Shown: positions 44,553 to 52,912 of the stretch, piece by piece
How positions within the stretch are numbered: the stretch's first letter is position 1
Layout of the letters: the number at the start of each line of letters is the position of its first letter
Source: Marichromatium purpuratum 984
GTDB lineage: Bacteria > Pseudomonadota > Gammaproteobacteria > Chromatiales > Chromatiaceae
Length of the DNA stretch: 64,000 bases
Direction: 5' to 3'
NCBI RefSeq assembly: GCF_000224005.2
Contig: NZ_CP007031.1
Location: 3,253,001 to 3,317,000 of the forward strand
Translations under genes and position numbers: made by a program
The notes under the pieces: model-generated
Told to the model about the DNA's origin: nothing
The model's input: the letters and a program-made list of their open reading frames with translations, nothing else
The model's database searches: none

Positions 44553-47186
44553 ATGGCCCTGACCCTGATGCTGACCCTGATCGGTCTCGCCGGCGGGCTG
44601 TGGCTGGCGGAGGCCGGACTCGACGGGCTCGCCGCACCGCTGATCGGCGCCCTGTTCGGTTTCGTGCTCGCCCGCCAGCAGCTGCTCGAGCGGATGCTGC
44701 GCGAGCAGCTGGGACGCGCGACCCCGCCGCCCGCCGCCCCCCTGCCGCAACCGGAGCTAGCACCCGACTCCGAGCCACTGTCGCTCGACTTGCCCGCACC
44801 GTCGCCGGTCACGCCCCGGTCAACGCCCCAGCCACGCGCGCCCTGGCGGCTGCGCGAGCGCCTGCTCGGTGCCAACCCGCTGGTGCGCATCGGTATCCTG
44901 CTGGTGTTCGTCGGCACCGGCTTCCTGATCAAGTACGCGGTCGACCAGCAGTGGCTGCGGTTGTCGCTGGAGCTGCGTCTCGGCGCCATCGCCCTGGCCG
45001 CGCTGGGGCTGCTCGGGCTCGGCTGGCGGGTGCGTGCGCGCAATCGCGACTACGGGTTGCTGCTCCAGGGCGCGGCCATCGGCATCCTCTATCTCGACGT
45101 CCACGGCGCCCATGTGCTTGCCGGGCTGCTCGGACCCGTCGCCGCCTTCGCATTGTTGGCATTGATCGCGCTCGTCTGTCTCGCCCTGGCGCTCACCCAG
45201 GAGGCGCGCAGCCTCGCCTGGTTCGGCCTGATCGGCGGCTTCCTCGCGCCACTGATCAGCGCCGACGGCGGCGGCGACCCGGTGGTGCTGTTCGGCTACT
45301 ACGCCCTGCTCGACACCCTGGTGCTGGCGCTGGCCTGGGCGCGCGGCTGGCGCGCGCTCAACCTGCTCGGCTTCGCCTTTACCTTCGTCATCGGCATCGT
45401 CTGGGGCGTGCTGCGCTACGAGCCGGCGCTGTTCCATCGGGTCGAACCCTTCCTGATCTACTTCTTCCTCGTCTATGTCGCCGTGGCGGTGCTCCACGCC
45501 CGGCACCGGCCGCCGGGCTCCGCCACCCCGGTCGACGCCACCCTGGTGTTCGGCACCCCGCTGCTGACCCTCGCCTGCCAGCTCGCGCTGGTTGCCCACC
45601 AGCCCTGGGGCGAGGCCTACTCGACCCTGGCGATGGGGCTGTTCTATCTCGCCCTCGCCGGCTGGCTGCGACGCGACGGGCATCCTGCCACGGCGTTGCT
45701 CGCCCAGACCTTCCTCGCGCTCGCGGTGATCCTGCTGTCGCTGACCCCGGCCTTCGCCCTCGATGCCGAACTGACCGCTGGCTTCTGGGCGCTCGAGGGC
45801 GCGGCCATGGCCTGGATCGGCGCCCGTCAGGAGCAAACGCGGGTGCTGGTCTTCGCGCTGCTGCTCCAGCTCGGCGCGGCGCTCGCGCTACCCTTCGCCG
45901 AGACCGCCGCCGACCCGCCCCCCTTCCTCGGCGCCGAGGTGCTCGGCGCGCTGACCATCGCCCTCGCCGGGCTGGTGAGCGCCTACTGGTTCGACCGCGC
46001 CCGTCCCTGGTGCCACGCCCTGGCGCCCTGGCTGGTCGGCTGGGGGACGCTGTGGTGGCTCGGTGCCGGGAGCGCCGAGCTGTGGCGTCTCGACCCCGGC
46101 GCGGTGCTGCCGGCGCGCCTGCTCGGCTACGCCCTGCTCGGCGCGCTGCTCGCCGAGTTGGCCGCCACCCGGCTGCGCTGGGCGCGACTCGACGCCCTGC
46201 TCGGCGGGCTGCCGCTGCTCGGGCTGATCGCGCTGGCGGCCAGCGCGGAGCGGCTGGAGCAACCGTTCGGCGCCGGCGGCGCGCTCGCCTGGCCGGCCTT
46301 CGTCAGCCTCGGCTATCTGCTGCTGTGGCGGGTCGAGCGCCGCGCACTCGCCCCAGGCATCGGCTGGGGCCTGTTCACCCAGGGGTTGACGACCCTGCTG
46401 GTGCTCGACTGGGGCTGGCTGTGGTGGGCCTTGGTCGCGCACCAGCCCGCCCCTGGCTGGCACGCCGCGGCGCTGGTGCTGCTCCCGGCCGTGGCGCTAC
46501 TGCTGGCCACGCGGGCGCGACCCTGGCCGCTGACCTGGGCCCGGGTCCATGTCGGCGCGCTCGGCGCGCCGCTCGCGCTCGGGCTGGCGCTCTGGTCGGT
46601 CTGGTCGATCGGGGTCACCGGCGGTAGCGCACCCTGGCCACGGCTGCCGCTCGTCAACCCGCTCGATCTCGTCACCGCGCTGGTACTCGTCGCGCTGTGG
46701 CGCTGGTGGCGCGCGCTCGAGACGCACGGTCTGATCGCCCCCGGCGCACCGGGCCGACGAGCCGTCACCGCGCTGTTCGGGGTGCTCGGCTTCGGCTGGC
46801 TCAACCTGGTGCTGCTGCGCGCGCTGCACCATGCCTGGGACGTCGACTACCGGGTGGCGGCGCTGCTCGACTCGGCGCCGACCCAGATGGTCCTCTCGGT
46901 GAGCTGGGGGCTGTGCGCGGTGGCGCTGTTGCTGGGCGCGCGGCGCTGGGGCTCGCGCGCGCTCTGGTTCGGCGCGGCGGCGGTGCTGACGCTGGCGGTG
47001 GTGAAGCTGTTCGCGATCGATCTGGCCGCGCGCGGCGGGGTGGAGCGCATCGTCTCCTTCCTCGCCGTCGGTGGGCTGATGATGGGGATCGGCTGGCTGA
47101 CGCCGCTGCCGCCGCGCACGACGACAGCCGACGAGACAGGGTTCAGTCGCCCGTCGTCGCGGACTCGGCAGCCGCCGCCTGCTTGA
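44553..47186 (+). CDS. DUF2339 polytopic membrane protein
   Basis: Protein of 877 aa with more than 20 hydrophobic segments and very high Ala, Leu and Trp content, matching DUF2339 (large membrane proteins of unknown function in proteobacteria). A Pro/Leu-rich cytosolic linker (about 55-100) follows the first two helices. The RIGILLVFVGTGFLIKYAVDQQW stretch and the LFGYYALLDTLVLALAW stretch are typical. The start ATG 44553 follows the repeat array by 70 bp. The end overlaps the convergent cimA-like gene by 44 bp. No role can be assigned. Confidence 0.86.
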   Translation: MALTLMLTLIGLAGGLWLAEAGLDGLAAPLIGALFGFVLARQQLLERMLREQLGRATPPPAAPLPQPELAPDSEPLSLDLPAPSPVTPRSTPQPRAPWRLRERLLGANPLVRIGILLVFVGTGFLIKYAVDQQWLRLSLELRLGAIALAALGLLGLGWRVRARNRDYGLLLQGAAIGILYLDVHGAHVLAGLLGPVAAFALLALIALVCLALALTQEARSLAWFGLIGGFLAPLISADGGGDPVVLFGYYALLDTLVLALAWARGWRALNLLGFAFTFVIGIVWGVLRYEPALFHRVEPFLIYFFLVYVAVAVLHARHRPPGSATPVDATLVFGTPLLTLACQLALVAHQPWGEAYSTLAMGLFYLALAGWLRRDGHPATALLAQTFLALAVILLSLTPAFALDAELTAGFWALEGAAMAWIGARQEQTRVLVFALLLQLGAALALPFAETAADPPPFLGAEVLGALTIALAGLVSAYWFDRARPWCHALAPWLVGWGTLWWLGAGSAELWRLDPGAVLPARLLGYALLGALLAELAATRLRWARLDALLGGLPLLGLIALAASAERLEQPFGAGGALAWPAFVSLGYLLLWRVERRALAPGIGWGLFTQGLTTLLVLDWGWLWWALVAHQPAPGWHAAALVLLPAVALLLATRARPWPLTWARVHVGALGAPLALGLALWSVWSIGVTGGSAPWPRLPLVNPLDLVTALVLVALWRWWRALETHGLIAPGAPGRRAVTALFGVLGFGWLNLVLLRALHHAWDVDYRVAALLDSAPTQMVLSVSWGLCAVALLLGARRWGSRALWFGAAAVLTLAVVKLFAIDLAARGGVERIVSFLAVGGLMMGIGWLTPLPPRTTTADETGFSRPSSRTRQPPPA

Positions 47187-48717
47187 GTGCGCGGTGGATG
47201 ACGATGTTGAGCATGCGCAGCGTCGCCGCGATCGAGGCGAACACCTGGTTGGCATGCACCCCGCGGGTGCGCAGCTCGCCCAGGTCGGTCTGCCAGACGA
47301 TGCTGCACTCGGTGAGGGCATCGGTGCGCCCACCCTTGGGGATGCGCACCTCGTAATCGGTCAGCCGCGGCAGGGTCAGGCCGCGCTTCTTCACCACCCG
47401 TGCGAGTGCGCTCATGAAGGCATCGAAGCCACCGTTGCCGCTACCCACGGCGGTATAGACGTCGCACTCGATACGGAGCTTGATGCTCGCGGTCGACTCC
47501 AGGTCCATGGTCGAGGCCACCGAGCAGGCGAGCAGCTCGGCGTGGTCGTAGTCCTTGCTCTCCAGCACCTCGGCGATGATGAAGGGCAGGTCCTCGGTGG
47601 TGATGGTCTTCTTCGAGTCGCCGAGTTCGATGATACGGCGCAACACCGTCTGCTGCTGCTCCTCGGAGAGCTCGATGTCGAGTCGTTCGAGGTTCTTCGC
47701 CAGCGAGGCCTTGCCGGCGAGCTTACCGAGCGCGTACTTGCGTCGCCGGGCGAAGCGCTCGGGCGAGAGCCGCGAGTGGTAGAGACTGCCCTTGCGATCT
47801 CCGTCGGCATGGATGCCGGCGGTCTGGGTGAAGACGTCGGCGCCGACGATCGGCGCGTTGTCGGCGATGCGCTTGCCCGAGAAGTACTCGACCAGCTCGC
47901 TGGCGCGGGCGAGATGGGTCTCGTCGATGCCGGTGCGATAACCGAGCTGATCGCGCAGGTTGACCGCGACCTCGGCCAGCGAGGCATTACCGGCGCGCTC
48001 GCCGAGACAGTTGACGGTGCAGTGCAGCGCGCTCACCCCGGCGCGCGCGGCGGCGAGCACGTTGGCGGTGGCCAGGCCGTAGTCGTTGTGGGGGTGGAAG
48101 TCGAAGCACAGCCCGGGGAAGCGCGCGACCATGTCGGCGATCGCCGCCTCGACCTGCTCCGGGGTCATTACCCCGAGGGTGTCGGGCAGCATGAAGTGCC
48201 CCACCCCGCTGTCGGCGAGCTGCTCGACGAAGCGATAGACATAGTCCGGGGTGTCGCGATAGCCGTTCGACCAGTCCTCGAGATAGAGGTTGACGGCAAG
48301 CCCCGCCTCCTGGGCGCGGGCGACGCAGGCGCGCACATCGCCGACGTGCTGCTCCAGGGTCTTGCCGAGCTGGCCGTGACAGTGACGCTCGCTGCCCTTG
48401 GTCAGCAGGTTGAGCACCCGCCCGCCGGCGCCACGGATCCACTCGATGCTGCGCCCCTGGTCGACGAAGCCGAGGACCTCAACCCGCTCGGCGCATCCGC
48501 GATCTTCGGCCCACTCGATGATCTGGCGCACCGCGTAGGCCTCACCGCTGGAGACCCGCGCCGAGGCGACCTCGATGCGATCGACCCGTACCTGTTCGAG
48601 CAGAGTCTTGGCGAGATTGAGCTTCTCGGCCGGCGAGAAGGACACCCCCTGGGTCTGTTCCCCGTCGCGCAGGGTGGTGTCCATGATCTGGACATAGCGT
48701 TCGGCGGACTCGCTCAT
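47143..48717 (-). CDS. cimA: (R)-citramalate synthase, Leptospira type (alternatively 2-isopropylmalate synthase)
   Basis: DRE-TIM enzyme of 524 aa with a C-terminal LeuA regulatory-type domain. Catalytic Arg/Asp are in TTLRDGEQTQGVSF. As I remember the Leptospira CimA sequence, it shares EIASARVS, LNLLTKGS, YLEDWSNG, LPDTLGV, HNDYGL, LGERAGN and FTQTAGIHADGD. The LNLLTKGS and YLEDWSNG stretches lie at the specificity-determining positions for pyruvate. This would condense pyruvate with acetyl-CoA to citramalate for isoleucine, without threonine. The start ATG 48717 overlaps the thrC stop (ATGA), so both are co-translated. LeuA function cannot be excluded without assays. Confidence 0.78.
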   Translation of the reverse strand: MSESAERYVQIMDTTLRDGEQTQGVSFSPAEKLNLAKTLLEQVRVDRIEVASARVSSGEAYAVRQIIEWAEDRGCAERVEVLGFVDQGRSIEWIRGAGGRVLNLLTKGSERHCHGQLGKTLEQHVGDVRACVARAQEAGLAVNLYLEDWSNGYRDTPDYVYRFVEQLADSGVGHFMLPDTLGVMTPEQVEAAIADMVARFPGLCFDFHPHNDYGLATANVLAAARAGVSALHCTVNCLGERAGNASLAEVAVNLRDQLGYRTGIDETHLARASELVEYFSGKRIADNAPIVGADVFTQTAGIHADGDRKGSLYHSRLSPERFARRRKYALGKLAGKASLAKNLERLDIELSEEQQQTVLRRIIELGDSKKTITTEDLPFIIAEVLESKDYDHAELLACSVASTMDLESTASIKLRIECDVYTAVGSGNGGFDAFMSALARVVKKRGLTLPRLTDYEVRIPKGGRTDALTECSIVWQTDLGELRTRGVHANQVFASIAATLRMLNIVIHRALKQAAAAESATTGD

Positions 48718-50114
48718 GCACCCGCCCCCGTGGCGGCGAGGGTGCGCTCGATCTCGGACTTGACCGCCTCGACCGTGGCCGGGAGATCGACACAACGCTG
48801 CTCGCGCTCCATCAACCCCTGCAGCGACGACGGCAGCGGCGCGCCGCGCCCGATCGCCTGCTCGACGGCCTCGTTGAACTTGGCCGGATGCGCGGTGGCC
48901 AGACAGACGGCGTCGTCCATGCCGCGTGCGGCATGGACACCGACGGCGGTGTGCGGACAGCAGATATAGCCGTCGTGCTCGTAGCTGGCGCGGATCTGCT
49001 CCAGGGTCTCCGCATCGCTCGCGGCACGGGCGTCGAAGTCGGCGCGCACCCGGGCATGGCGCTCGGCGTCGAGTTCGATGCGGCCATGCTCGCGCAGCCC
49101 CTCGAACAGCGCACGCACCCGCGCGCAGTCGCCGTCGTGGAGGAAGTAGAGATAGCGCTCGAAGTTGGAGGCGAGCTGGATGTCCATCGCCGGGCTGAGG
49201 GTGCGGTGCACCTGCGACTCGGCGGCGTAGATCCCGCTGTCGACGAAGCGGGTGAGGATGTCGTTGCGGTTGGTGGCGATCACCAGTCGACGCACCGGCA
49301 GCCCCATGCGACGGGCGAGATAGCCGGCGAAGACATCGCCGAAGTTGCCGGTGGGCACGGAGAAGCTGACCGCACGCTCGGGATCGCCACCGCTGACCCG
49401 ACCCCAGGCGTAGAAGTAGTAGACCATCTGAGCGAGGATCCGCGCCCAGTTGATCGAGTTGACCGCGCCGAGGTGGTGGCTGCGCTTGAACGGCAGGTCG
49501 CTGAACAGCGTCTTGACGATGCGCTGGGCGTCGTCGAAGGTCCCCTCGACGGCGATGTTGTGGACGTTGTCGTCGAGCACCGTGGTCATCTGACGCGCCT
49601 GGATCGGCGACACCCGGCCCTTGGGGTGGAGGATGAAGACCTGGATGCCCGCCTTGCCGCGCACCCCGTAGATCGCCGCCGAGCCGGTATCGCCCGAGGT
49701 GGCGCCGACGATGTTGAACTCACCGCCGTCACGCGCCAGCAGATACTCGAAGAGGTTGCCGAGGAACTGCAGCGCCACATCTTTGAACGCGGCGGTGGGA
49801 CCATGGAAGAGTTCGAGGATGCGCGCCCCGCCGGCCTCGACCACCGGGGTGACCTCGGGGTGGGAGAAGCCGGCGTAGGAGCGATCGATCAGCGCGCGCA
49901 GGTCCTCGCGCGGGATCTCGTCGCCGACGAAGGGGGTGAACACCTCGAGGGCCAGCTCCTGGAAGCTCAGCTGCGACCAGGCGCGCAGGGTCGCGGCATC
50001 GACCCGGGGCAACTCGGCCGGGACCAGCAGACCACCATCGGTGGCCAGTCCCATGGTGACCGCGTCGGCGAAACCGATGGAGGTGACACCCCCGCGGGTA
50101 CTCAAGTAGTGCAT
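48714..50114 (-). CDS. thrC: Threonine synthase
   Basis: PLP enzyme converting O-phosphohomoserine to threonine; 466 aa, the long bacterial class. PLP Lys lies in HGPTAAFKDVALQFLG. Other blocks are YLSTRGGVTSIGFADAV, GATSGDTGSAA, NSINWARILAQMVYY and SFSVPTGNFGDVFAGYLA. The ATG at 50114 has a weak GAGAACGAG site; the frame remains open far upstream but without similarity. It is upstream of the cimA-like gene, forming a branched-chain/threonine pair. Confidence 0.95.
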   Translation of the reverse strand: MHYLSTRGGVTSIGFADAVTMGLATDGGLLVPAELPRVDAATLRAWSQLSFQELALEVFTPFVGDEIPREDLRALIDRSYAGFSHPEVTPVVEAGGARILELFHGPTAAFKDVALQFLGNLFEYLLARDGGEFNIVGATSGDTGSAAIYGVRGKAGIQVFILHPKGRVSPIQARQMTTVLDDNVHNIAVEGTFDDAQRIVKTLFSDLPFKRSHHLGAVNSINWARILAQMVYYFYAWGRVSGGDPERAVSFSVPTGNFGDVFAGYLARRMGLPVRRLVIATNRNDILTRFVDSGIYAAESQVHRTLSPAMDIQLASNFERYLYFLHDGDCARVRALFEGLREHGRIELDAERHARVRADFDARAASDAETLEQIRASYEHDGYICCPHTAVGVHAARGMDDAVCLATAHPAKFNEAVEQAIGRGAPLPSSLQGLMEREQRCVDLPATVEAVKSEIERTLAATGAGA

Positions 50115-50657
50115 CTCGTTCTCTGTGTTGACTGGTTGCTGTAGACGAGCGGGCGCCGGCACCCGCACGCGGCCTCGGACGTGCGCTCCGTGCAGGCGTC
50201 GGGAGACGATGGACGAGACGGGCAGACACCCCGGTGGTGGCGAGGCGGCGTGCCCGGAGCGTGCTCGGAGGAGCGGGCGCAGTGCAGTCCACCCCCTGCT
50301 CCCAGCGAACGCCGGGGAAATGGTTGAGAGTAAAAAACCTGGCCACGCTTGGCAACCGTGGCGTGCCCCCCGGGCACGTTCACCATCGTCCCGTGATGAA
50401 TGCTGCACCCGCATCACAATGATCACCATTGAATCCGCGGTCACTTCGAATCGTTGACATTGCGGCAAAGGCACCCAGACAATGCAAAGCGTGCGCCTGA
50501 ACTGACAGATACGGCACACACACACTAGAAGAAAGAGAATGAGGGGGCATCTGTCGCGGTCTGACCACCGGGCCCGTGCTTGCGCGCGGCTGCTGGTCAA
50601 CGCCCCGTCACCCCGAGCAATTACGCAATCCACTTGTCGATACGGAGTGACATCGAA
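50115..50657. other. Divergent intergenic region between thrC and the symporter unit
   Basis: These 543 bp hold no supportable gene. Compared with its neighbours the section from about 50320 to 50570 is relatively AT-rich. It carries a candidate promoter (50454-50483) and an inverted repeat CAATG-atcac-CATTG at 50417-50431, 22 bp upstream of that -35. The symporter leader would be about 170 bases long. The symporter subunit's site is GGAG before 50658. Confidence 0.6.
50454..50483 (+). promoter_or_regulatory. Candidate sigma-70 promoter of the acetate-uptake unit
   Basis: TTGACA (50454-50459, perfect -35) and GACAAT (50478-50483, four of six matches to -10) are 18 bp apart. The transcript would start near 50490, about 168 bp before the DUF4212 start. 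The perfect -35 and position support it; the weak -10 lowers confidence. Confidence 0.4.
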
Positions 50658-50915
50658 ATGACACCTGAAAAACGGGCAGAGTACTGGCGGGCGAACATTC
50701 GCCTGCTGGTGGTTCTGCTGACCATCTGGTTCGTGGTCTCGTATGGGTTCGGGATCATCCTGGTCGAACCCTTGAATGCCATTTCCCTTGGGGGCTACAA
50801 ACTCGGCTTCTGGTTCGCCCAGCAAGGCTCGATCTATACCTTCGTGGTACTGATCTTCGTCTATGCGGCGAACATGAACAGGCTCGACAAGAAGTTCGAC
50901 GTCGGCGAAGAGTAA
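50658..50915 (+). CDS. DUF4212 small subunit of a sodium:substrate symporter
   Basis: Protein of 85 aa with two transmembrane helices (about 15-37 and 52-73), recognised as DUF4212, the small partner that accompanies VC_2705-type solute:sodium symporters. Start ATG 50658 has a GGAG site 11 bp upstream. The symporter gene follows 12 bp downstream. Charged ends (MTPEKRAEYWRAN and NRLDKKFDVGEE) point to cytosolic termini. Confidence 0.92.
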   Translation: MTPEKRAEYWRANIRLLVVLLTIWFVVSYGFGIILVEPLNAISLGGYKLGFWFAQQGSIYTFVVLIFVYAANMNRLDKKFDVGEE

Positions 50916-50927
50916 GGAGCACAGATC

Positions 50928-52733
50928 ATGACGCCTCTTGATATGTGGACCTACGGCGTTGTCGGCGCGACCTTTGCGTTGTACATCGGCATCGCCATCT
51001 GGGCCCGCGCCGGTAGCACCGGCGAGTTCTACGTCGCCGGCGGCGGCGTTCACCCGGTTGCCAACGGCATGGCCACCGGCGCCGACTGGATGTCGGCGGC
51101 ATCCTTCATCTCCATGGCCGGGCTGATCGCCTTCAACGGCTATGGCGCATCCGTCTTCCTGATGGGCTGGACCGGCGGCTATGTGCTGCTCGCGCTGCTG
51201 CTCGCGCCCTATCTGCGCAAGTTCGGCAAGTTCACCGTGCCCGAGTTCATCGGTGATCGTTACTACTCGCAGTCGGCGCGCATCGTCGCGGTCATCTGCC
51301 TGATCCTCGCCTCGATCACCTATGTCATCGGTCAGATGAAGGGGATCGGCGTGGCCTTCTCGCGCTTCCTCGAAGTGCCCTACGACACCGGTCTCTATAT
51401 CGGCATGGGCATCGTCGCCATCTACGCCGTGCTCGGCGGCATGAAGGGTATTACCTATACCCAGATCGCCCAGTATGTGGTCATGATCTTCGCTTACACC
51501 GTGCCGGCGGTATTCATCTCGCTCAACCTCACCGGCAACCCGCTGCCCCAGCTGGGGCTCGGCAGCGAATACGTCCAGAACGGTATCGCCACCGGCATGT
51601 CGCTGCTCGACAAGCTCGACCAGGTGGTCACCGATCTCGGGTTCAAGGAGTACACCACCCAGACCATGGGCAACTCCCTGAACATGTTCGCCTACACCCT
51701 GTCGCTGATGATCGGCACCGCCGGTCTGCCGCACGTCATCATCCGCTTCTTCACCGTGCCCAAGGTGCGCGACGCACGCTATTCGGCCGGCTGGGCGCTG
51801 GTCTTCATCGCCCTGCTCTACACCACCGCCCCGGCCGTCGGCGCCATGGCGCGACTCAACCTGATGGACACCATCCAGATCGGTCCGATCGGCAGCGTCG
51901 AGGGTAACCTGCTCTATGACGAGCGTCCCGACTGGTTCAAGAAGTGGGAGGAGACCGGCCTGCTGCAGTTCGAGGACAAGAACGGCGACGGTCGCATCCA
52001 GTACTACAACGACGCCGATCCCGAGTTCGCCGCCGAGGCCGAGTCCTACGGCTGGGCCGGCAACGAGATGGTCAAGGTCGACCGCGACATCATGGTGCTC
52101 GCCAACCCCGAGATCGCCGGCCTGCCGGCCTGGGTGATCGCACTGGTGGTCGCCGGTGGTCTGGCCGCAGCGCTCTCAACCGCAGCGGGACTGCTGCTGG
52201 CGATCTCCTCGGCGATCTCCCACGACCTGCTCAAGGGCGTGATGATGCCGAAGATCTCGGAGAAGAACGAGCTGATGGCCGGACGCGTGTCGATGCTGGT
52301 GGCGATCATGGTCGCCGGCTATCTCGGTCTCAATCCGCCGGGCTTCGCCGCCGGCACCGTGGCCATCGCCTTCGGGCTCGCCGCCTCCTCCCTGTTCCCG
52401 GCGCTGATGATGGGGATCTTCGCCACCCGGATGAACAAGGCTGGGGCGGTCGCAGGCATGATCGCGGGCATCACCGTGACCCTGCTCTACGTGTTCCAGC
52501 ACAAGGGCATCTTCTTCGTCCCCGGGACCTCCTTCCTGATGCCCGAGCTGGGCATGGGCAAGGACTGGTTCTTCGGGATCTCGCCCAACGCCTTCGGCGC
52601 GGTCGGCGCACTGGTCAACTTCACCGTGGCCATCATCGTCGCCAAGCTGACGGCACCGCCGCCGGAGCACATCCAGCACCTCGTCGAGGACGTGCGCATC
52701 CCGCGCGGCGCCGGCGAGGCCGGCGGCCATTGA
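50928..52733 (+). CDS. Sodium:solute symporter, acetate-permease-like (VC_2705 family)
   Basis: Integral membrane protein of 601 aa with about 13 helices in the SSS family, near ActP. Recognisable stretches include YVAGGGVHPVANGMATGADW, GYVLLALLLAPYLRKFGKFTVPEF (adjacent blocks), SITYVIGQMKGIGVAF and MLVAIMVAGYLGLNPPGF. A hydrophilic loop around residues 320-380 is family-specific. AAGGAG precedes the ATG. Given the downstream CBS/DUF294 protein and acs, acetate or another short monocarboxylate is the likely substrate. A terminator follows. Confidence 0.92.
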   Translation: MTPLDMWTYGVVGATFALYIGIAIWARAGSTGEFYVAGGGVHPVANGMATGADWMSAASFISMAGLIAFNGYGASVFLMGWTGGYVLLALLLAPYLRKFGKFTVPEFIGDRYYSQSARIVAVICLILASITYVIGQMKGIGVAFSRFLEVPYDTGLYIGMGIVAIYAVLGGMKGITYTQIAQYVVMIFAYTVPAVFISLNLTGNPLPQLGLGSEYVQNGIATGMSLLDKLDQVVTDLGFKEYTTQTMGNSLNMFAYTLSLMIGTAGLPHVIIRFFTVPKVRDARYSAGWALVFIALLYTTAPAVGAMARLNLMDTIQIGPIGSVEGNLLYDERPDWFKKWEETGLLQFEDKNGDGRIQYYNDADPEFAAEAESYGWAGNEMVKVDRDIMVLANPEIAGLPAWVIALVVAGGLAAALSTAAGLLLAISSAISHDLLKGVMMPKISEKNELMAGRVSMLVAIMVAGYLGLNPPGFAAGTVAIAFGLAASSLFPALMMGIFATRMNKAGAVAGMIAGITVTLLYVFQHKGIFFVPGTSFLMPELGMGKDWFFGISPNAFGAVGALVNFTVAIIVAKLTAPPPEHIQHLVEDVRIPRGAGEAGGH

Positions 52734-52767
52734 TGGACGCCGCGCTCACTCCCTGAGCGTTGACCCA

Positions 52768-52791
52768 AGCCCCGCTTCGGCGGGGCTTTTT
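52768..52791 (+). terminator. Rho-independent terminator after the symporter
   Basis: Perfect 8-bp stem AGCCCCGC / GCGGGGCT around a stable TTCG tetraloop (52768-52787), then five T residues (52787-52791). It lies 35 bp after the symporter stop. It implies that the next gene has its own promoter or depends on read-through. Confidence 0.9.
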
Positions 52792-52821
52792 CGCCCTGTC
52801 GCAACAGGCTGCGACAGGGCG
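52792..52821 (+). repeat. Perfect 12-bp inverted repeat behind the terminator
   Basis: CGCCCTGTCGCA / TGCGACAGGGCG with a 6-nt loop (ACAGGC), directly abutting the terminator. There is no T-run. It may be a second transcript-end structure, an operator or a protein-binding site for the gene starting at 52913. Confidence 0.8.
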
Positions 52822-52912
52822 GCCCACGAACGGACACCGACAACGCCGGGCCGGCGCACACCGCCAACGACCCGGCCGAGCCACTTCAGATCACGGGCAC
52901 GGGACATCGACC

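Noticed and set aside
48714-51734. A 1006-codon frame on the - strand running from before the symporter gene through thrC
   Set aside because: Only 48714-50114 matches threonine synthase. The upstream part is antisense to the symporter genes and has no family features; the thrC ATG at 50114 gives the normal length.
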